This document shows, piece by piece, positions 18,485 through 25,964 of a DNA stretch of 64,000 nt; position 1 is the first letter of the stretch, and each line of letters starts with the position of its first letter. The stretch covers positions 5,307,501-5,371,500 of the forward strand of contig NZ_JAJOZB010000001.1 of the NCBI RefSeq assembly GCF_023701745.1, in the 5' to 3' direction. Both the position numbers and the translations under genes were made by a program. The notes below the pieces were generated by a model, which was given only the letters and a program-made list of their open reading frames with translations, searched no databases and was not told the DNA's origin. The DNA is from Streptomyces sp. RKAG293. Lineage in GTDB: Bacteria; Actinomycetota; Actinomycetes; Streptomycetales; Streptomycetaceae.

Positions 18485-19147
18485 TCAGTTGCCGGAGATG
18501 TCCTTCACCGCGACCGGGACCGGGGTGGGGCCCGAGATGACTTCCAGGGTGAGGCCGGCCGTGGACGGGGTGTCCAGGAGTTCGGCGAGGACGGCGGCCA
18601 CGTCGTCGCGGGGGATGGGGCCGCGGCCGGTCCTGGCCGCCAGCTGGACACGGCCGGTGCCGGGGTCGTCGGTGAGGGCGCCCGGGCGCAGGATCGTCCA
18701 GTCGAGGTTCTCGCGGGCGCTCAGGTCGACGTCGGCCGCCGTCTTGGCGCGCAGGTACTCGGCGAAGACGGGGTCGGTGCCGGGGGCCGGCTCGGCTCCC
18801 GCGCCCATCGACGAGACGATGATGTAGCGCCGGGCCCCGGCCCGCTCGGCCGCGTCGGCGAAGAGCACGGCCGCGGCGTGGTCGACGGAGTGCTTGCGCT
18901 CCGGGCCGCTGCCCGGTCCCGCGCCCGCCGCGAAGACGGCCGCGTCCGCGCCGCGCAGGGCCGCCGCGACCTCGTCGACGGTGGCCGACTCCAGGTCGCA
19001 GACGATCGGCTCGGCGCCGGCGGCCCGCAGGTCGTCGGCCTGCTCGGGTTTGCGGATGATGCCCGCCACGTCGTCTCCGCGGGCGGCGAGCAGTCGCTCC
19101 AGCCGCAACGCGATCTTTCCATGTCCACCTGCGATCACAATGCGCAT
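18485..19147 (-). CDS. NAD(P)-binding Rossmann protein (atypical SDR)
   Basis: A 220-residue protein of the NAD(P)H-binding/atypical short-chain dehydrogenase type. It begins MRIVIAGGHGKIALRL, a GxxGxxG-like dinucleotide site, and continues with a CDLES segment after the third strand, FAAGAGPGSG, VSSMGA and WTILRPGALTDDPGTG. The catalytic YxxxK of classical SDRs is not in place, so it is more like the flavin reductase/NmrA-type proteins used as reductases or redox sensors. I chose the ATG at 19147; an upstream in-frame start would add 14 Arg/Gly-rich residues. Substrate unknown. Confidence 0.85.
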   Translation of the reverse strand: MRIVIAGGHGKIALRLERLLAARGDDVAGIIRKPEQADDLRAAGAEPIVCDLESATVDEVAAALRGADAAVFAAGAGPGSGPERKHSVDHAAAVLFADAAERAGARRYIIVSSMGAGAEPAPGTDPVFAEYLRAKTAADVDLSARENLDWTILRPGALTDDPGTGRVQLAARTGRGPIPRDDVAAVLAELLDTPSTAGLTLEVISGPTPVPVAVKDISGN

Positions 19148-19284
19148 GATGGCGACGCTACGCCCGCCGGGCGTCCCGCGCGCGTGCACGGCGTGAACGG
19201 CTCACCATCGGGTGACGCCCGGAATCGTCTGTCGCGCTCGCGATGGCGGCCTGCCCCGGGGGGCTGGCGCATCGTCAGAAGGCG

Positions 19285-20556
19285 TCAGGCGAGGCCGCCG
19301 TCGCTCCGTGACTGGCGGGGCAGGTCGAGGGCGGCGGTGGTCGCCGAATCGCAGTACTCGCGGACGGCGCTGGTGCGGGAGACCACCCGGCCGCGGTGGA
19401 TGACGATGCGGCTGTACGCGAGGGAGAGCACGCCCTCGATCCGTTCCCCGCGTACGGCGAGCAGTTCGGCGGGGAAGCCCGCCTCCACCCGGATCTCGGG
19501 CAGCCCCAGGACCGCCCGCGCCTGGCCGCTGACCGCGTCGTAGGCGTCCGCCGCACCGCATTCGCCGTAGGAGGTGAGAAGGAAGGCGGCCTCCAGGGGG
19601 TCGCCGCGTCCGACGGGGTTGGCCAGGTCGCGCAGTGAGCCGCTGCCCGCCGCGACGCGTACGCCGGCCGCGCGCAGTTCGCGTACCGGGGCGAGCAGCC
19701 CCGCCGCGCCGCGCCGGGAGGACTCCAGCGCGCCGCAGCCGCCCTGCGGCAGGGCCACCACGGAGACGCCGGCCGCGGAGAGCTGGCCCGCGGCGCGGGT
19801 GGCGGCAGCCTGCGGGAGGCGGGCGAGGCCGTTGCAGGGGCCGATGACGACGCCGGGGCGCAGCCCGCCGGCCATGGCGGCGAGCCGGGCCAGCCGGGCC
19901 GGATCGTCACCCTGCGTGTGCAGATCCACGGGGAGGCCGAATTCGGCCGCGACCGCGAGGACGGCCTCTGCGTAGCCGCTCGGGTCCGGGTCGAGGTCGG
20001 GGCAGCCGCCGACGACGCCGGCGCCCATCTTGAGCGCGTCGCGCAGCGCGGAGAGCCCGTCGGCGCCGGCCACGCCGGTGAGGAGACGGGGGACGGCGAC
20101 GGCGTGCAGATCGACGAGCCCGCGCAGCGCGCGGCGGGCCTGGAGCACGGCGGCGAGGGTGCCGAGTCCCTGGATGTCGCCGATCCGGACATGGGTGCGG
20201 ATGGCCGTTGCGCCATGGCCGAGTTGGAGGAGCGCGGCCTCGGTGACGCGCCGCTGCACGTCCTCGGGTTCGTACGAGGGCGGGCCCGAGGCGACGCTCG
20301 CGTCGGCGGTGAGCGCGCCGTCGAGGTGGGCGTGCGGTTCGGCGGGTGCCGGCAGCAGCAGGTAACCGCGCAGGTCGATGCGGGTCCCGTCGGCGTCGCT
20401 GTGGTCGGGGGCGGCGGTGAGACTGCCGGCGGTGCCGACGGCTTCGATACGGGTGCCGCTCAGCCGCACGTCGACCGTGCGGCCGTCGGTGAGATGCGCA
20501 CCACACAGCAGCAGCGTGGTGGTCTCGGCGGCGGTGCCGCGCTGGTTCTCGGTCAT
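19285..20556 (-). CDS. Cytosine-deaminase-like amidohydrolase, probably metal-site degenerate
   Basis: A 423-residue protein with the composite beta/TIM-barrel layout of the cytosine deaminase/amidohydrolase family. The first metal motif is kept (H75 and H77 in EPHAHLDG), as is H213 in DLHTQGDDPAR. By comparison with E. coli cytosine deaminase from memory, other key positions are not kept. The Glu after H213 is missing. The next histidine motif reads VIGPCNGLA (237-245), and the usual catalytic Asp in an ASDN motif is replaced in AAGSGSLRD (302-310). The fold is therefore clear but hydrolytic activity is doubtful; a binding or regulatory role, or different chemistry, is possible. The start is chosen because TCCGGAGGAGCGCG precedes the ATG. 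Confidence 0.82.
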   Translation of the reverse strand: MTENQRGTAAETTTLLLCGAHLTDGRTVDVRLSGTRIEAVGTAGSLTAAPDHSDADGTRIDLRGYLLLPAPAEPHAHLDGALTADASVASGPPSYEPEDVQRRVTEAALLQLGHGATAIRTHVRIGDIQGLGTLAAVLQARRALRGLVDLHAVAVPRLLTGVAGADGLSALRDALKMGAGVVGGCPDLDPDPSGYAEAVLAVAAEFGLPVDLHTQGDDPARLARLAAMAGGLRPGVVIGPCNGLARLPQAAATRAAGQLSAAGVSVVALPQGGCGALESSRRGAAGLLAPVRELRAAGVRVAAGSGSLRDLANPVGRGDPLEAAFLLTSYGECGAADAYDAVSGQARAVLGLPEIRVEAGFPAELLAVRGERIEGVLSLAYSRIVIHRGRVVSRTSAVREYCDSATTAALDLPRQSRSDGGLA

Positions 20557-20800
20557 CGCGCTCCTCCGGTACTGCGGCTCTCGGGTGGGAGGCAAGATCA
20601 CGCAGGGACGGGGCGAGCCTATGGGGCAGCTCACGCAGGGTCCGGGAGGAGGCCAATAGTCGTACTGGCGTGGTCGATCGAGGCTGTCCCGCGGGCTCCT
20701 CGGGGGAGCCTCGCGGCGCACTCGGAGGGGGTCGGAACGAGCTCCGGACGGGCCCCGGAAGAGCTACGGAAGAGCCCGAAGTGTGTCGTGAGATATGGAT

Positions 20801-20829
20801 TTCACCTTCGGCTTCGGACCGTGTAATGT
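20801..20829 (+). promoter_or_regulatory. Promoter for the tRNA-Thr/tRNA-Met genes
   Basis: TTCACC, a 17-base spacer and TAATGT match the vegetative (HrdB) consensus closely; transcription would begin just before tRNA-Thr at 20841. The rest of the intergenic region 20557-20800 shows no gene. Confidence 0.65.
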
Positions 20830-20840
20830 CTTCCTCGCTC

Positions 20841-20913
20841 GCCCCAATAGCTCAGTCGGTAGAGCGTCTCCATGGTAAGGAGAAGGTCTGCGGTTCGATT
20901 CCGCATTGGGGCT
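20841..20913 (+). tRNA. tRNA-Thr (anticodon GGT)
   Basis: 73 bases with a perfect GCCCCAA/TTGGGGC acceptor stem, D-arm TAGCTCAGTCGGTAGAGC, anticodon stem TCTCC/GGAGA around ATGGTAA, and T arm with GGTTCGATTCC. The anticodon GGT is at 20874-20876; CCA is not encoded. Confidence 0.96.
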
Positions 20914-20958
20914 CTGATGGATCGGCCACCCGCCGCTTGGTGGAGGTCAGTTCATCGC

Positions 20959-21031
20959 AGCGGTGTAGCTCAGTTGGTAGAGCAAGCGGCTCATAATCGC
21001 TGTGTCACCGGTTCAAGTCCGGTCACCGCTA
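20959..21031 (+). tRNA. tRNA-Met, elongator type (anticodon CAT)
   Basis: 73 bases with acceptor stem AGCGGTG/CACCGCT, D arm, anticodon loop CTCATAA with CAT at 20992-20994, and T arm GGTTCAAGTCC. The first acceptor pair is A-T and the anticodon stem lacks the three G-C pairs of the initiator, so it is the elongator. CCA is not encoded. Confidence 0.94.
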
Positions 21032-21124
21032 CCCTGCGTAGTCGTAGTCGATTGTGGGTTTAGTCCTTCAATCGGCTACTCTCGTTGTGTTCATGTACCC
21101 ATCCGTTCGTCAAGGAGCACTCAC

Positions 21125-21289
21125 GTGGCCGCCACCGACGTCCGCCCGAAGATCACGCTGGCCTGCGTGGAGTGCAAGGAGCGGAACTACATCACCAAGA
21201 AGAACCGGCGTAACGACCCGGACCGTCTTGAGATGAAGAAGCACTGCCCGCGCTGCAACGCGCACACCGCGCACCGCGAAACGCGCTAA
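21125..21289 (+). CDS. rpmG: 50S ribosomal protein L33
   Basis: A 54-residue large-subunit protein. It is the zinc-binding (C+) form: CVEC near residue 15 and CPRC near residue 42 make a Cys4 zinc ribbon, with the conserved [19 protein letters not shown] between them. GTG start. Position after tRNA-Thr and tRNA-Met and before the hadA-like gene is the conserved actinobacterial arrangement. Confidence 0.96.
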   Translation: MAATDVRPKITLACVECKERNYITKKNRRNDPDRLEMKKHCPRCNAHTAHRETR

Positions 21290-21308
21290 CAACAGGCCGT
21301 AACACACT

Positions 21309-21342
21309 ACGAGGCCGCCCCCATTTCTGGGGGCGGCCTCGT
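21309..21342 (+). terminator. Terminator after rpmG
   Basis: A perfect 14-bp stem, ACGAGGCCGCCCCC with its complement, around ATTTCT. It separates rpmG from the dehydratase genes. Confidence 0.9.
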
Positions 21343-21452
21343 GGCGTTGATCCGCCCGCCCGCGGCATGAGACCCCGGACGTCAGCGTCGTCACCACGCC
21401 CGCCATGATGATGACCGCCACCCTGATCAGCATCCCGTAGCCGGAGGTACCG

Positions 21453-21905
21453 ATGGCACTGGACCAGTCCTTCGTCGGGCGGAGCTATCCGCCCACCGCC
21501 CCCTATGAGGTGGGCCGGGAGAAGATTCGCGAGTTCGCCGAAGCGGTGGGCGACCTCAATCCCGCCTACACCGACCCCGACGCCGCCAGGGCGCTCGGGC
21601 ACCCGGATGTGATCGCGCCGCCGACGTTCGCGTTCTCGATCACGTTCAAGGCGGCCGGCATGGTCGTCCAGGACCCCGAGTTGGGGCTGGACTACAGCCG
21701 GGTGGTCCACGGCGACCAGCGGTTCGTCCACTCGCGCCCGGTGCGGGCCGGGGACCGGCTCACGGTCGTCTCGCACATCGACTCGATCAAGTCCCTCGCG
21801 GGGAACGACGTCCTGTCGGTCCGCGGTGAGGTGCACGACGAGAACGGTGAGCATGTCGTGACGGCGTACACGATGCTCGTGGCCCGCGCGCAGGAAGGGG
21901 TGTGA
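21453..21905 (+). CDS. MaoC-like dehydratase, HadA-type (FAS1-like dehydratase N-terminal domain)
   Basis: A 150-residue hot-dog-fold protein similar to mycobacterial HadA. It has YEVGREKIREFAEAVGDLNPAYTD at the position where active hydratases carry the D/H pair; here the His is absent, as in HadA, which serves as the structural subunit of a heterodimer. The RVVHGDQRFVHSRPVRAGD segment is the family's central motif. An RBS (GGAGGT) precedes the ATG. It is followed directly by the HadB-like gene, the likely catalytic partner. In mycobacteria HadAB dehydrates long beta-hydroxyacyl-ACPs. Streptomyces lack mycolic acids, so the substrate here is unclear. Confidence 0.88.
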   Translation: MALDQSFVGRSYPPTAPYEVGREKIREFAEAVGDLNPAYTDPDAARALGHPDVIAPPTFAFSITFKAAGMVVQDPELGLDYSRVVHGDQRFVHSRPVRAGDRLTVVSHIDSIKSLAGNDVLSVRGEVHDENGEHVVTAYTMLVARAQEGV

Positions 21906-21910
21906 TCCGG

Positions 21911-22345
21911 ATGGCAGCGAAGATCTCCTACGACGAGGTCGAGGTCGGCACCGAGCTCCCGGCGCAGACGTTTCCTGTGAGCCGCGCCACCCTCGTGCGG
22001 TACGCGGGTGCGTCCGGTGACTTCAACCCGATCCACTGGAACGAGCGGTTCGCGAAGGAGGTCGGACTGCCGGACGTCATCGCGCACGGCATGTTCACGA
22101 TGGCCGCCGCGATCCGTGTGGTCACCGACTGGGTCGGCGACCCGGGTGCGGTCGCCGAGTACGGCGTGCGGTTCACGAAGCCCGTCGTCGTCCCGGACGA
22201 CGACAAGGGCGCGGTGATCGAGGTCACGGCCAAGGTCGCGATCAAGCTGGACGACGAGGCCCGCACGGTCCGCGTGGACCTGGTGGCCACCGCCGCCGGC
22301 CAGAAGGTGCTGGGCCTGTCCCGCGCCGTCGTCCGACTGGCCTGA
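21911..22345 (+). CDS. MaoC-like dehydratase, HadB-type catalytic subunit
   Basis: A 144-residue hot-dog hydratase. The catalytic pair is visible as D37 and H42 in GDFNPIHWNERFA, followed by the overhanging DVIAHGMFTMAA segment. It pairs with the upstream HadA-like subunit, which lacks the His. I chose the ATG at 21911 (MAAKISYDEVEVG); a GTG at 21902 overlapping the previous stop would add three residues. HadC, present next in mycobacteria, is not found here. Confidence 0.9.
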   Translation: MAAKISYDEVEVGTELPAQTFPVSRATLVRYAGASGDFNPIHWNERFAKEVGLPDVIAHGMFTMAAAIRVVTDWVGDPGAVAEYGVRFTKPVVVPDDDKGAVIEVTAKVAIKLDDEARTVRVDLVATAAGQKVLGLSRAVVRLA

Positions 22346-22354
22346 GCAGACTCC

Positions 22355-22397
22355 GAAAACGGGGGGACTTCCTCAGAAAGGAAGTCCCCCCGTTTTC
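22355..22397 (+). terminator. Strong terminator after the dehydratase genes
   Basis: A perfect 19-bp stem (GAAAACGGGGGGACTTCCT and its complement) around CAGAA. It isolates the hadAB-like genes from the TetR gene. Confidence 0.93.
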
Positions 22398-22400
22398 TGC

Positions 22401-22430
22401 TTGACGAAGTTAGTTAGTGGTCACTACCTT
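22401..22430 (+). promoter_or_regulatory. TetR gene promoter with embedded palindromic operator
   Basis: TTGACG, an 18-base spacer and TACCTT form a promoter placed so that transcription would begin at or next to the ATG at 22437, suggesting a leaderless mRNA. TAGTG-GT-CACTA (22415-22426) is a palindrome lying between the -35 and -10, the classic position for autorepression. The flanking AAGTTAGT also occurs in front of the MFS gene. Confidence 0.65.
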
Positions 22431-22436
22431 AGGGGC

Positions 22437-23039
22437 ATGGCGAAGACGAGCATGCGGATGAGTGCGGAGGACCGGCGTGAGAGCGTCACCCGTGCCGCGA
22501 TGACCGAGTTCGCCAAGGGCGGCTATTTCGGAACGTCCACAGAAGCGATCGCCCGCCGGGTCGGGGTCTCGCAGCCGTATCTGTTCCGGCTGTTCCCCAC
22601 CAAGGTGGATCTCTTCAAGGCCGCCGCGAACCGCTGCTTCGACCGCACCATCTCCACCTTCGAGCAGGCCGCGGAGGGCCTGGAGGGGGAGGACGCGCTG
22701 GCGGCCATGGGGCAGGCCTACGGCGAGATGATCGAGGAGGACCGTGATGTCCTGCTCATGCAGATGCAGCTCTACGTCGCCGCCGCGGCGTCGGGTGACG
22801 GTGACGTGGCCGAGCTGGTCCGCCGCCGGTGGCTCGGCATGTGGGACATGGTGCGCGCCCGTACCGGTCTCGACGACGAGTGGATGAACAAGTTCTTCTC
22901 GACCGGGATGCTGATCAACACACTGGTGTCGCTGGGGATCCCCTCGGACGACCGCTGCTGGTTGGGCTTCCCGTTCGAAGAGTCGACGGAGCAGGCGGAG
23001 CCGACCGGGCCGAGCGGGCCGACCGAGCCGGCCCCCTGA
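22437..23039 (+). CDS. TetR-family transcriptional repressor
   Basis: A 200-residue regulator. The N-terminal DNA-binding domain contains the helix-turn-helix TSTEAIARRVGVSQPYLFRLFP (about 33-54, cited in part) and the usual KVDLFKAAANRCFD end. The all-helical ligand domain (60-180) has no distinguishing motif, and the tail is Pro/Glu-rich. It sits 114 bases upstream of a DHA2-type drug exporter on the same strand, and related palindromes precede both genes. It therefore probably represses itself and the exporter, with release by an exported compound. The ATG giving MAKTSMRMSAEDRR fits the promoter position. Confidence 0.9.
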   Translation: MAKTSMRMSAEDRRESVTRAAMTEFAKGGYFGTSTEAIARRVGVSQPYLFRLFPTKVDLFKAAANRCFDRTISTFEQAAEGLEGEDALAAMGQAYGEMIEEDRDVLLMQMQLYVAAAASGDGDVAELVRRRWLGMWDMVRARTGLDDEWMNKFFSTGMLINTLVSLGIPSDDRCWLGFPFEESTEQAEPTGPSGPTEPAP

Positions 23040-23118
23040 CACCCCCGCCCGCCGGGGCCCGGGCCTCCGGCGGACGGCAGAGGATCAGCGCAGATCGCCG
23101 CATACGTGTACCCGCATA

Positions 23119-23138
23119 AGTTAGTGACTGATAACTAA
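23119..23138 (+). promoter_or_regulatory. Probable TetR operator in front of the MFS gene
   Basis: TTAGT-GACTGATA-ACTAA (23121-23138) is an inverted repeat 15 bases before the MFS start codon. It shares the AAGTTAGT half with the site in the tetR promoter at 22408-22414, which supports regulation of both genes by the same protein. Confidence 0.65.
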
Positions 23139-23153
23139 TCCCCGGGAGGGGTC

Positions 23154-24620
23154 ATGCAGGAGCAGGAGCACCAGCAGCAAGAGGCAGGACAGGAGAAGGG
23201 ACCCCGGCGCGGTACCGCCGTATGGGCCCTGATCATCACCAGCCTCGCCGGCTTCATGGCGAGCCTCGACAACCTCGTTGTCACCACCGCGCTGCCCTCC
23301 ATCCGGAAGGACCTCGGCGGGGCGCTCGAAGACCTCGAATGGACGGTGAGCGCCTACACCCTCACCTTCGCGGTCCTCCTGATGTTCGGCGCCGCCCTCG
23401 GTGACCGGTTCGGCCGCCGCCGGCTCTTCACCGTCGGCCTCGGGCTGTTCACCGTGGCCTCCGCCGCCGCCGCGCTCGCCCCCGGCATGGGTGAGCTCAT
23501 CGCCGCCCGCGCCGCCCAGGGCGTCGGCGCCGCGATCATGATGCCGCTGACCCTCACCCTGCTCTCCGCCACCGTCGCGCCGGAGCGCCGCGGTATGGCA
23601 TTCGGCATCTGGAGTGCGGTCAACGGTCTCGCCGTCGCCACCGGCCCGCTCATCGGCGGCACCCTCACCGAGCACTTCTCCTGGCAGTGGATCTTCTGGC
23701 TGAACGTGCCGATCGGGCTGCTCCTGCTGCCCCTCGCCCGGCTCCGCCTGAACGAGAGCCGCGGCCCGAACTCCCGGCTGGACGTCCCCGGCACCGCGCT
23801 CGCCAGCGCCGGCCTCTTCGGCATCGTCTACGCCCTCATCCGCGGCAACGCCGACGGCTGGACCAGCCCCTCCGTCCTGACCGGCCTGATCGCCGGCGCC
23901 GCGCTCATCGTGGCGTTCGTCGCCTACGAGAACCGGGCCGCGCACCCCATCCTGCCGATGCGGCTCTTCCGCAACCGCGCCTTCAGCGCGGTGAACGCGG
24001 CCAGCCTGCTGATGTTCCTGGGCATGTTCGGCTCGATCTTCCTGCTGAGCCAGTTCATGCAGAACGTGTCCGGCTACTCGCCCATGGAAGCCGGCGTCCG
24101 GATGCTCCCCTGGACGGCCATGCCGATGATCGTCTCGCCCATCTCGGGCATCCTCTCCGACCGCATCGGCGGCCGCCCGATCATCGCCGCCGGGCTGGCG
24201 CTCCAGGCCGTGGGCCTCGCGTACTTCGCACTCGTCGTCACGACGGACGTCTCCTACGCGGCCCAACTGCCCGCGCTGATCATCAGCGGTATCGGGATGG
24301 CGATGTACTTCGGACCCACCGCCAACGTCGTGATGTCCAGCGTGCGCCCCGAGGAACAGGGCATAGCCTCCGGCGCCAACAACGCGTTCCGTGAGCTCGG
24401 CGGCGCCCTCGGCGTCGCGATCCTCGCCTCCGTCTTCTCCTCCCAGGGCGGCTACGAGTCCGCCGGCCGCTACGTGGACGGCCTGGTGCCCGCACTGTGG
24501 GTCGGCGCGGTCGCGGTCGGCCTCGCGTCGGTCGCCGCGGTGATCATCCCGAGGCGGCGCAAGGCGACGGCCACCCCGGCCGACGCCCAGCCGCAGCGCA
24601 CCCTGGAGCCGGTCGCCTGA
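23154..24620 (+). CDS. MFS drug transporter, DHA2 (EmrB/QacA) family
   Basis: A 488-residue, 14-helix transporter. The first helix carries the DHA2 signature LDNLVVTTALPSIRKDLG, followed by the motif A segment GDRFGRRRLF and the antiporter motif C-like GPLIGGTLTEHFSWQWIFWLNVPIG. These families export drugs or metabolites in exchange for protons. The N-terminus is Gln/Glu-rich and cytoplasmic. It lies behind a TetR gene with a shared operator, so induction by its substrate is likely. GGGAGGGG before the ATG supports the start. Substrate unknown. Confidence 0.92.
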   Translation: MQEQEHQQQEAGQEKGPRRGTAVWALIITSLAGFMASLDNLVVTTALPSIRKDLGGALEDLEWTVSAYTLTFAVLLMFGAALGDRFGRRRLFTVGLGLFTVASAAAALAPGMGELIAARAAQGVGAAIMMPLTLTLLSATVAPERRGMAFGIWSAVNGLAVATGPLIGGTLTEHFSWQWIFWLNVPIGLLLLPLARLRLNESRGPNSRLDVPGTALASAGLFGIVYALIRGNADGWTSPSVLTGLIAGAALIVAFVAYENRAAHPILPMRLFRNRAFSAVNAASLLMFLGMFGSIFLLSQFMQNVSGYSPMEAGVRMLPWTAMPMIVSPISGILSDRIGGRPIIAAGLALQAVGLAYFALVVTTDVSYAAQLPALIISGIGMAMYFGPTANVVMSSVRPEEQGIASGANNAFRELGGALGVAILASVFSSQGGYESAGRYVDGLVPALWVGAVAVGLASVAAVIIPRRRKATATPADAQPQRTLEPVA

Positions 24621-24654
24621 CCGGCGGAAGAGCACGCTCGTCGCCTGACCGGCG
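24612..24654 (+). repeat. Direct repeat at the 3' end of the MFS gene
   Basis: GTCGCCTGACCGGCG occurs at 24612-24626, including the MFS stop codon, and again at 24640-24654, a duplication of the gene terminus. Confidence 0.85.
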
Positions 24655-24656
24655 AG

Positions 24657-24732
24657 GAGCACACCGGGAGCGCACCGAGCACACCGGGAGCACACCGAGA
24701 ACACCGAGCACACCGAGAACACCGAGAACACC
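24657..24732 (+). repeat. Eight-unit 9-bp tandem repeat (GAGMACACC)
   Basis: Eight units of GAGCACACC, GAGAACACC or GAGCGCACC run from 24657 to 24732, interrupted twice by GG. The last five units are uninterrupted. It lies in the MFS-murB intergenic region and merges into a hairpin. No gene function is supported; repeat number probably varies between strains. Confidence 0.9.
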
Positions 24733-24767
24733 CCCTGGGGACCGGCCGACCGGTCACCAGGGGGTGT
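24728..24767 (+). terminator. Hairpin between the MFS gene and murB
   Basis: An 18-bp stem with one G-U pair around CCGA. It ends 18 bases before the murB GTG, so it may terminate MFS transcription or attenuate murB. Confidence 0.75.
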
Positions 24768-24785
24768 CCCCGTAGGGTGGACGGC

Positions 24786-25841
24786 GTGCACGTAACCCAC
24801 GACACCCCCCTCGCCCCCCTGACGACGTTCCGGCTCGGCGGCCCCACGGCCCGCCTCGTGACGGCCACCACCGACGCCGAAGTCGTCGAGGTGGTCCGTA
24901 CGGCGGACCGCGCCGGCACGCCGCTCCTGGTGATCGGCGGCGGCAGCAACCTCGTCATCGGGGACGCCGGATTCGACGGCACCGCGCTGCGCATCGCCAC
25001 CACCGGCTTCACCCTCGACGGCACCGCGCTGGAACTGGCGGCCGGCGAGGTGTGGAGCGACGCGGTCGCCCGGACCGTCGAGGCCGGCCTGGCGGGCGTC
25101 GAGTGCCTGGCGGGCATCCCCGGATCCGCCGGGGCGACGCCGATCCAGAACGTGGGGGCGTACGGGCAGGACGTCTCGGCGACCGTCACCGAGGTCGTCG
25201 CGTACGACCGCCGCAGTGGCGGGACGGTGACGGTCCCCGCCGCCGACTGCGGCTTCGCCTACCGCGACAGCCGCTTCAAGGCCGACCCGGAGCGGTACGT
25301 CGTCCTGCGGGTGCGCTTCGGCCTGGAGGACGCCGGCGGGCTGTCGGCGCCGGTGAAGTACGCGGAAGTGGCCCGCGCCCTGGGCGTCGAGGCCGGCGAC
25401 CGGGTCCCGGTGGCCACCGCCAGGACGACGGTGCTGGCGCTGCGCGCCGGCAAGGGGATGGTGCTGGACGCGGCCGACCACGACACCTGGTCGGCGGGTT
25501 CGTTCTTCACCAATCCGATCCTGACGGAGCGGGAGTTCGCGGAGTTCGTGAGCCGGGTGCACGACCGGCTCGGCGCGGACACCGAACCGCCCGCCTATCC
25601 CGCGGGGGACGGCCTGCGGAAGACGTCCGCGGCCTGGCTGATCGACCGCGCCGGGTTCGCCAAGGGGTACGGGGACGGCCCGGCCCGGATCTCCGGGAAG
25701 CACACCCTGGCGCTGACCAACCGCGGCCAGGCCAAGACGGAGGACCTGCTGGCCCTCGCCCGTGAGGTCCGCGACGGTGTGCGATCCGCCTTCGGAGTCA
25801 CGCTCGTCAATGAACCGGTCATGGTCGGAGCCCGTCTTTGA
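24786..25841 (+). CDS. murB: UDP-N-acetylenolpyruvoylglucosamine reductase
   Basis: A 351-residue flavoenzyme that reduces UDP-GlcNAc-enolpyruvate to UDP-MurNAc in cytoplasmic peptidoglycan synthesis, using NADPH. The FAD-binding segments are LLVIGGGSNLVIGD and GIPGSAGATPIQNVGAYGQ. The catalytic Ser lies in SAGSFFTNPIL, and the C-terminal domain contains KTSAAWLIDRAGFAKG and SGKHTLALTNRGQA. It is a type I enzyme. I chose the GTG giving MHVTHDTPLAPLTTFRLGG because AGGGTGG lies six bases upstream; a GTG three codons earlier is an alternative. Confidence 0.95.
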   Translation: MHVTHDTPLAPLTTFRLGGPTARLVTATTDAEVVEVVRTADRAGTPLLVIGGGSNLVIGDAGFDGTALRIATTGFTLDGTALELAAGEVWSDAVARTVEAGLAGVECLAGIPGSAGATPIQNVGAYGQDVSATVTEVVAYDRRSGGTVTVPAADCGFAYRDSRFKADPERYVVLRVRFGLEDAGGLSAPVKYAEVARALGVEAGDRVPVATARTTVLALRAGKGMVLDAADHDTWSAGSFFTNPILTEREFAEFVSRVHDRLGADTEPPAYPAGDGLRKTSAAWLIDRAGFAKGYGDGPARISGKHTLALTNRGQAKTEDLLALAREVRDGVRSAFGVTLVNEPVMVGARL

Positions 25842-25964
25842 GGCGGGGAAGAGTCTCGGAGAGACCTCCCGGCGGTTTCCGCGCGGGCTGGTGACGAGGT
25901 CCGAGCGAGGGAATTGCCGCCCCGGCGAACGGTCGTTGACGGAAGCTGACGGTAAGGGCGGAAT

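Noticed and set aside
24657-24732. The 9-bp repeat array as a CRISPR.
   Set aside because: Units are too short and contiguous, with no spacers and no cas genes nearby.
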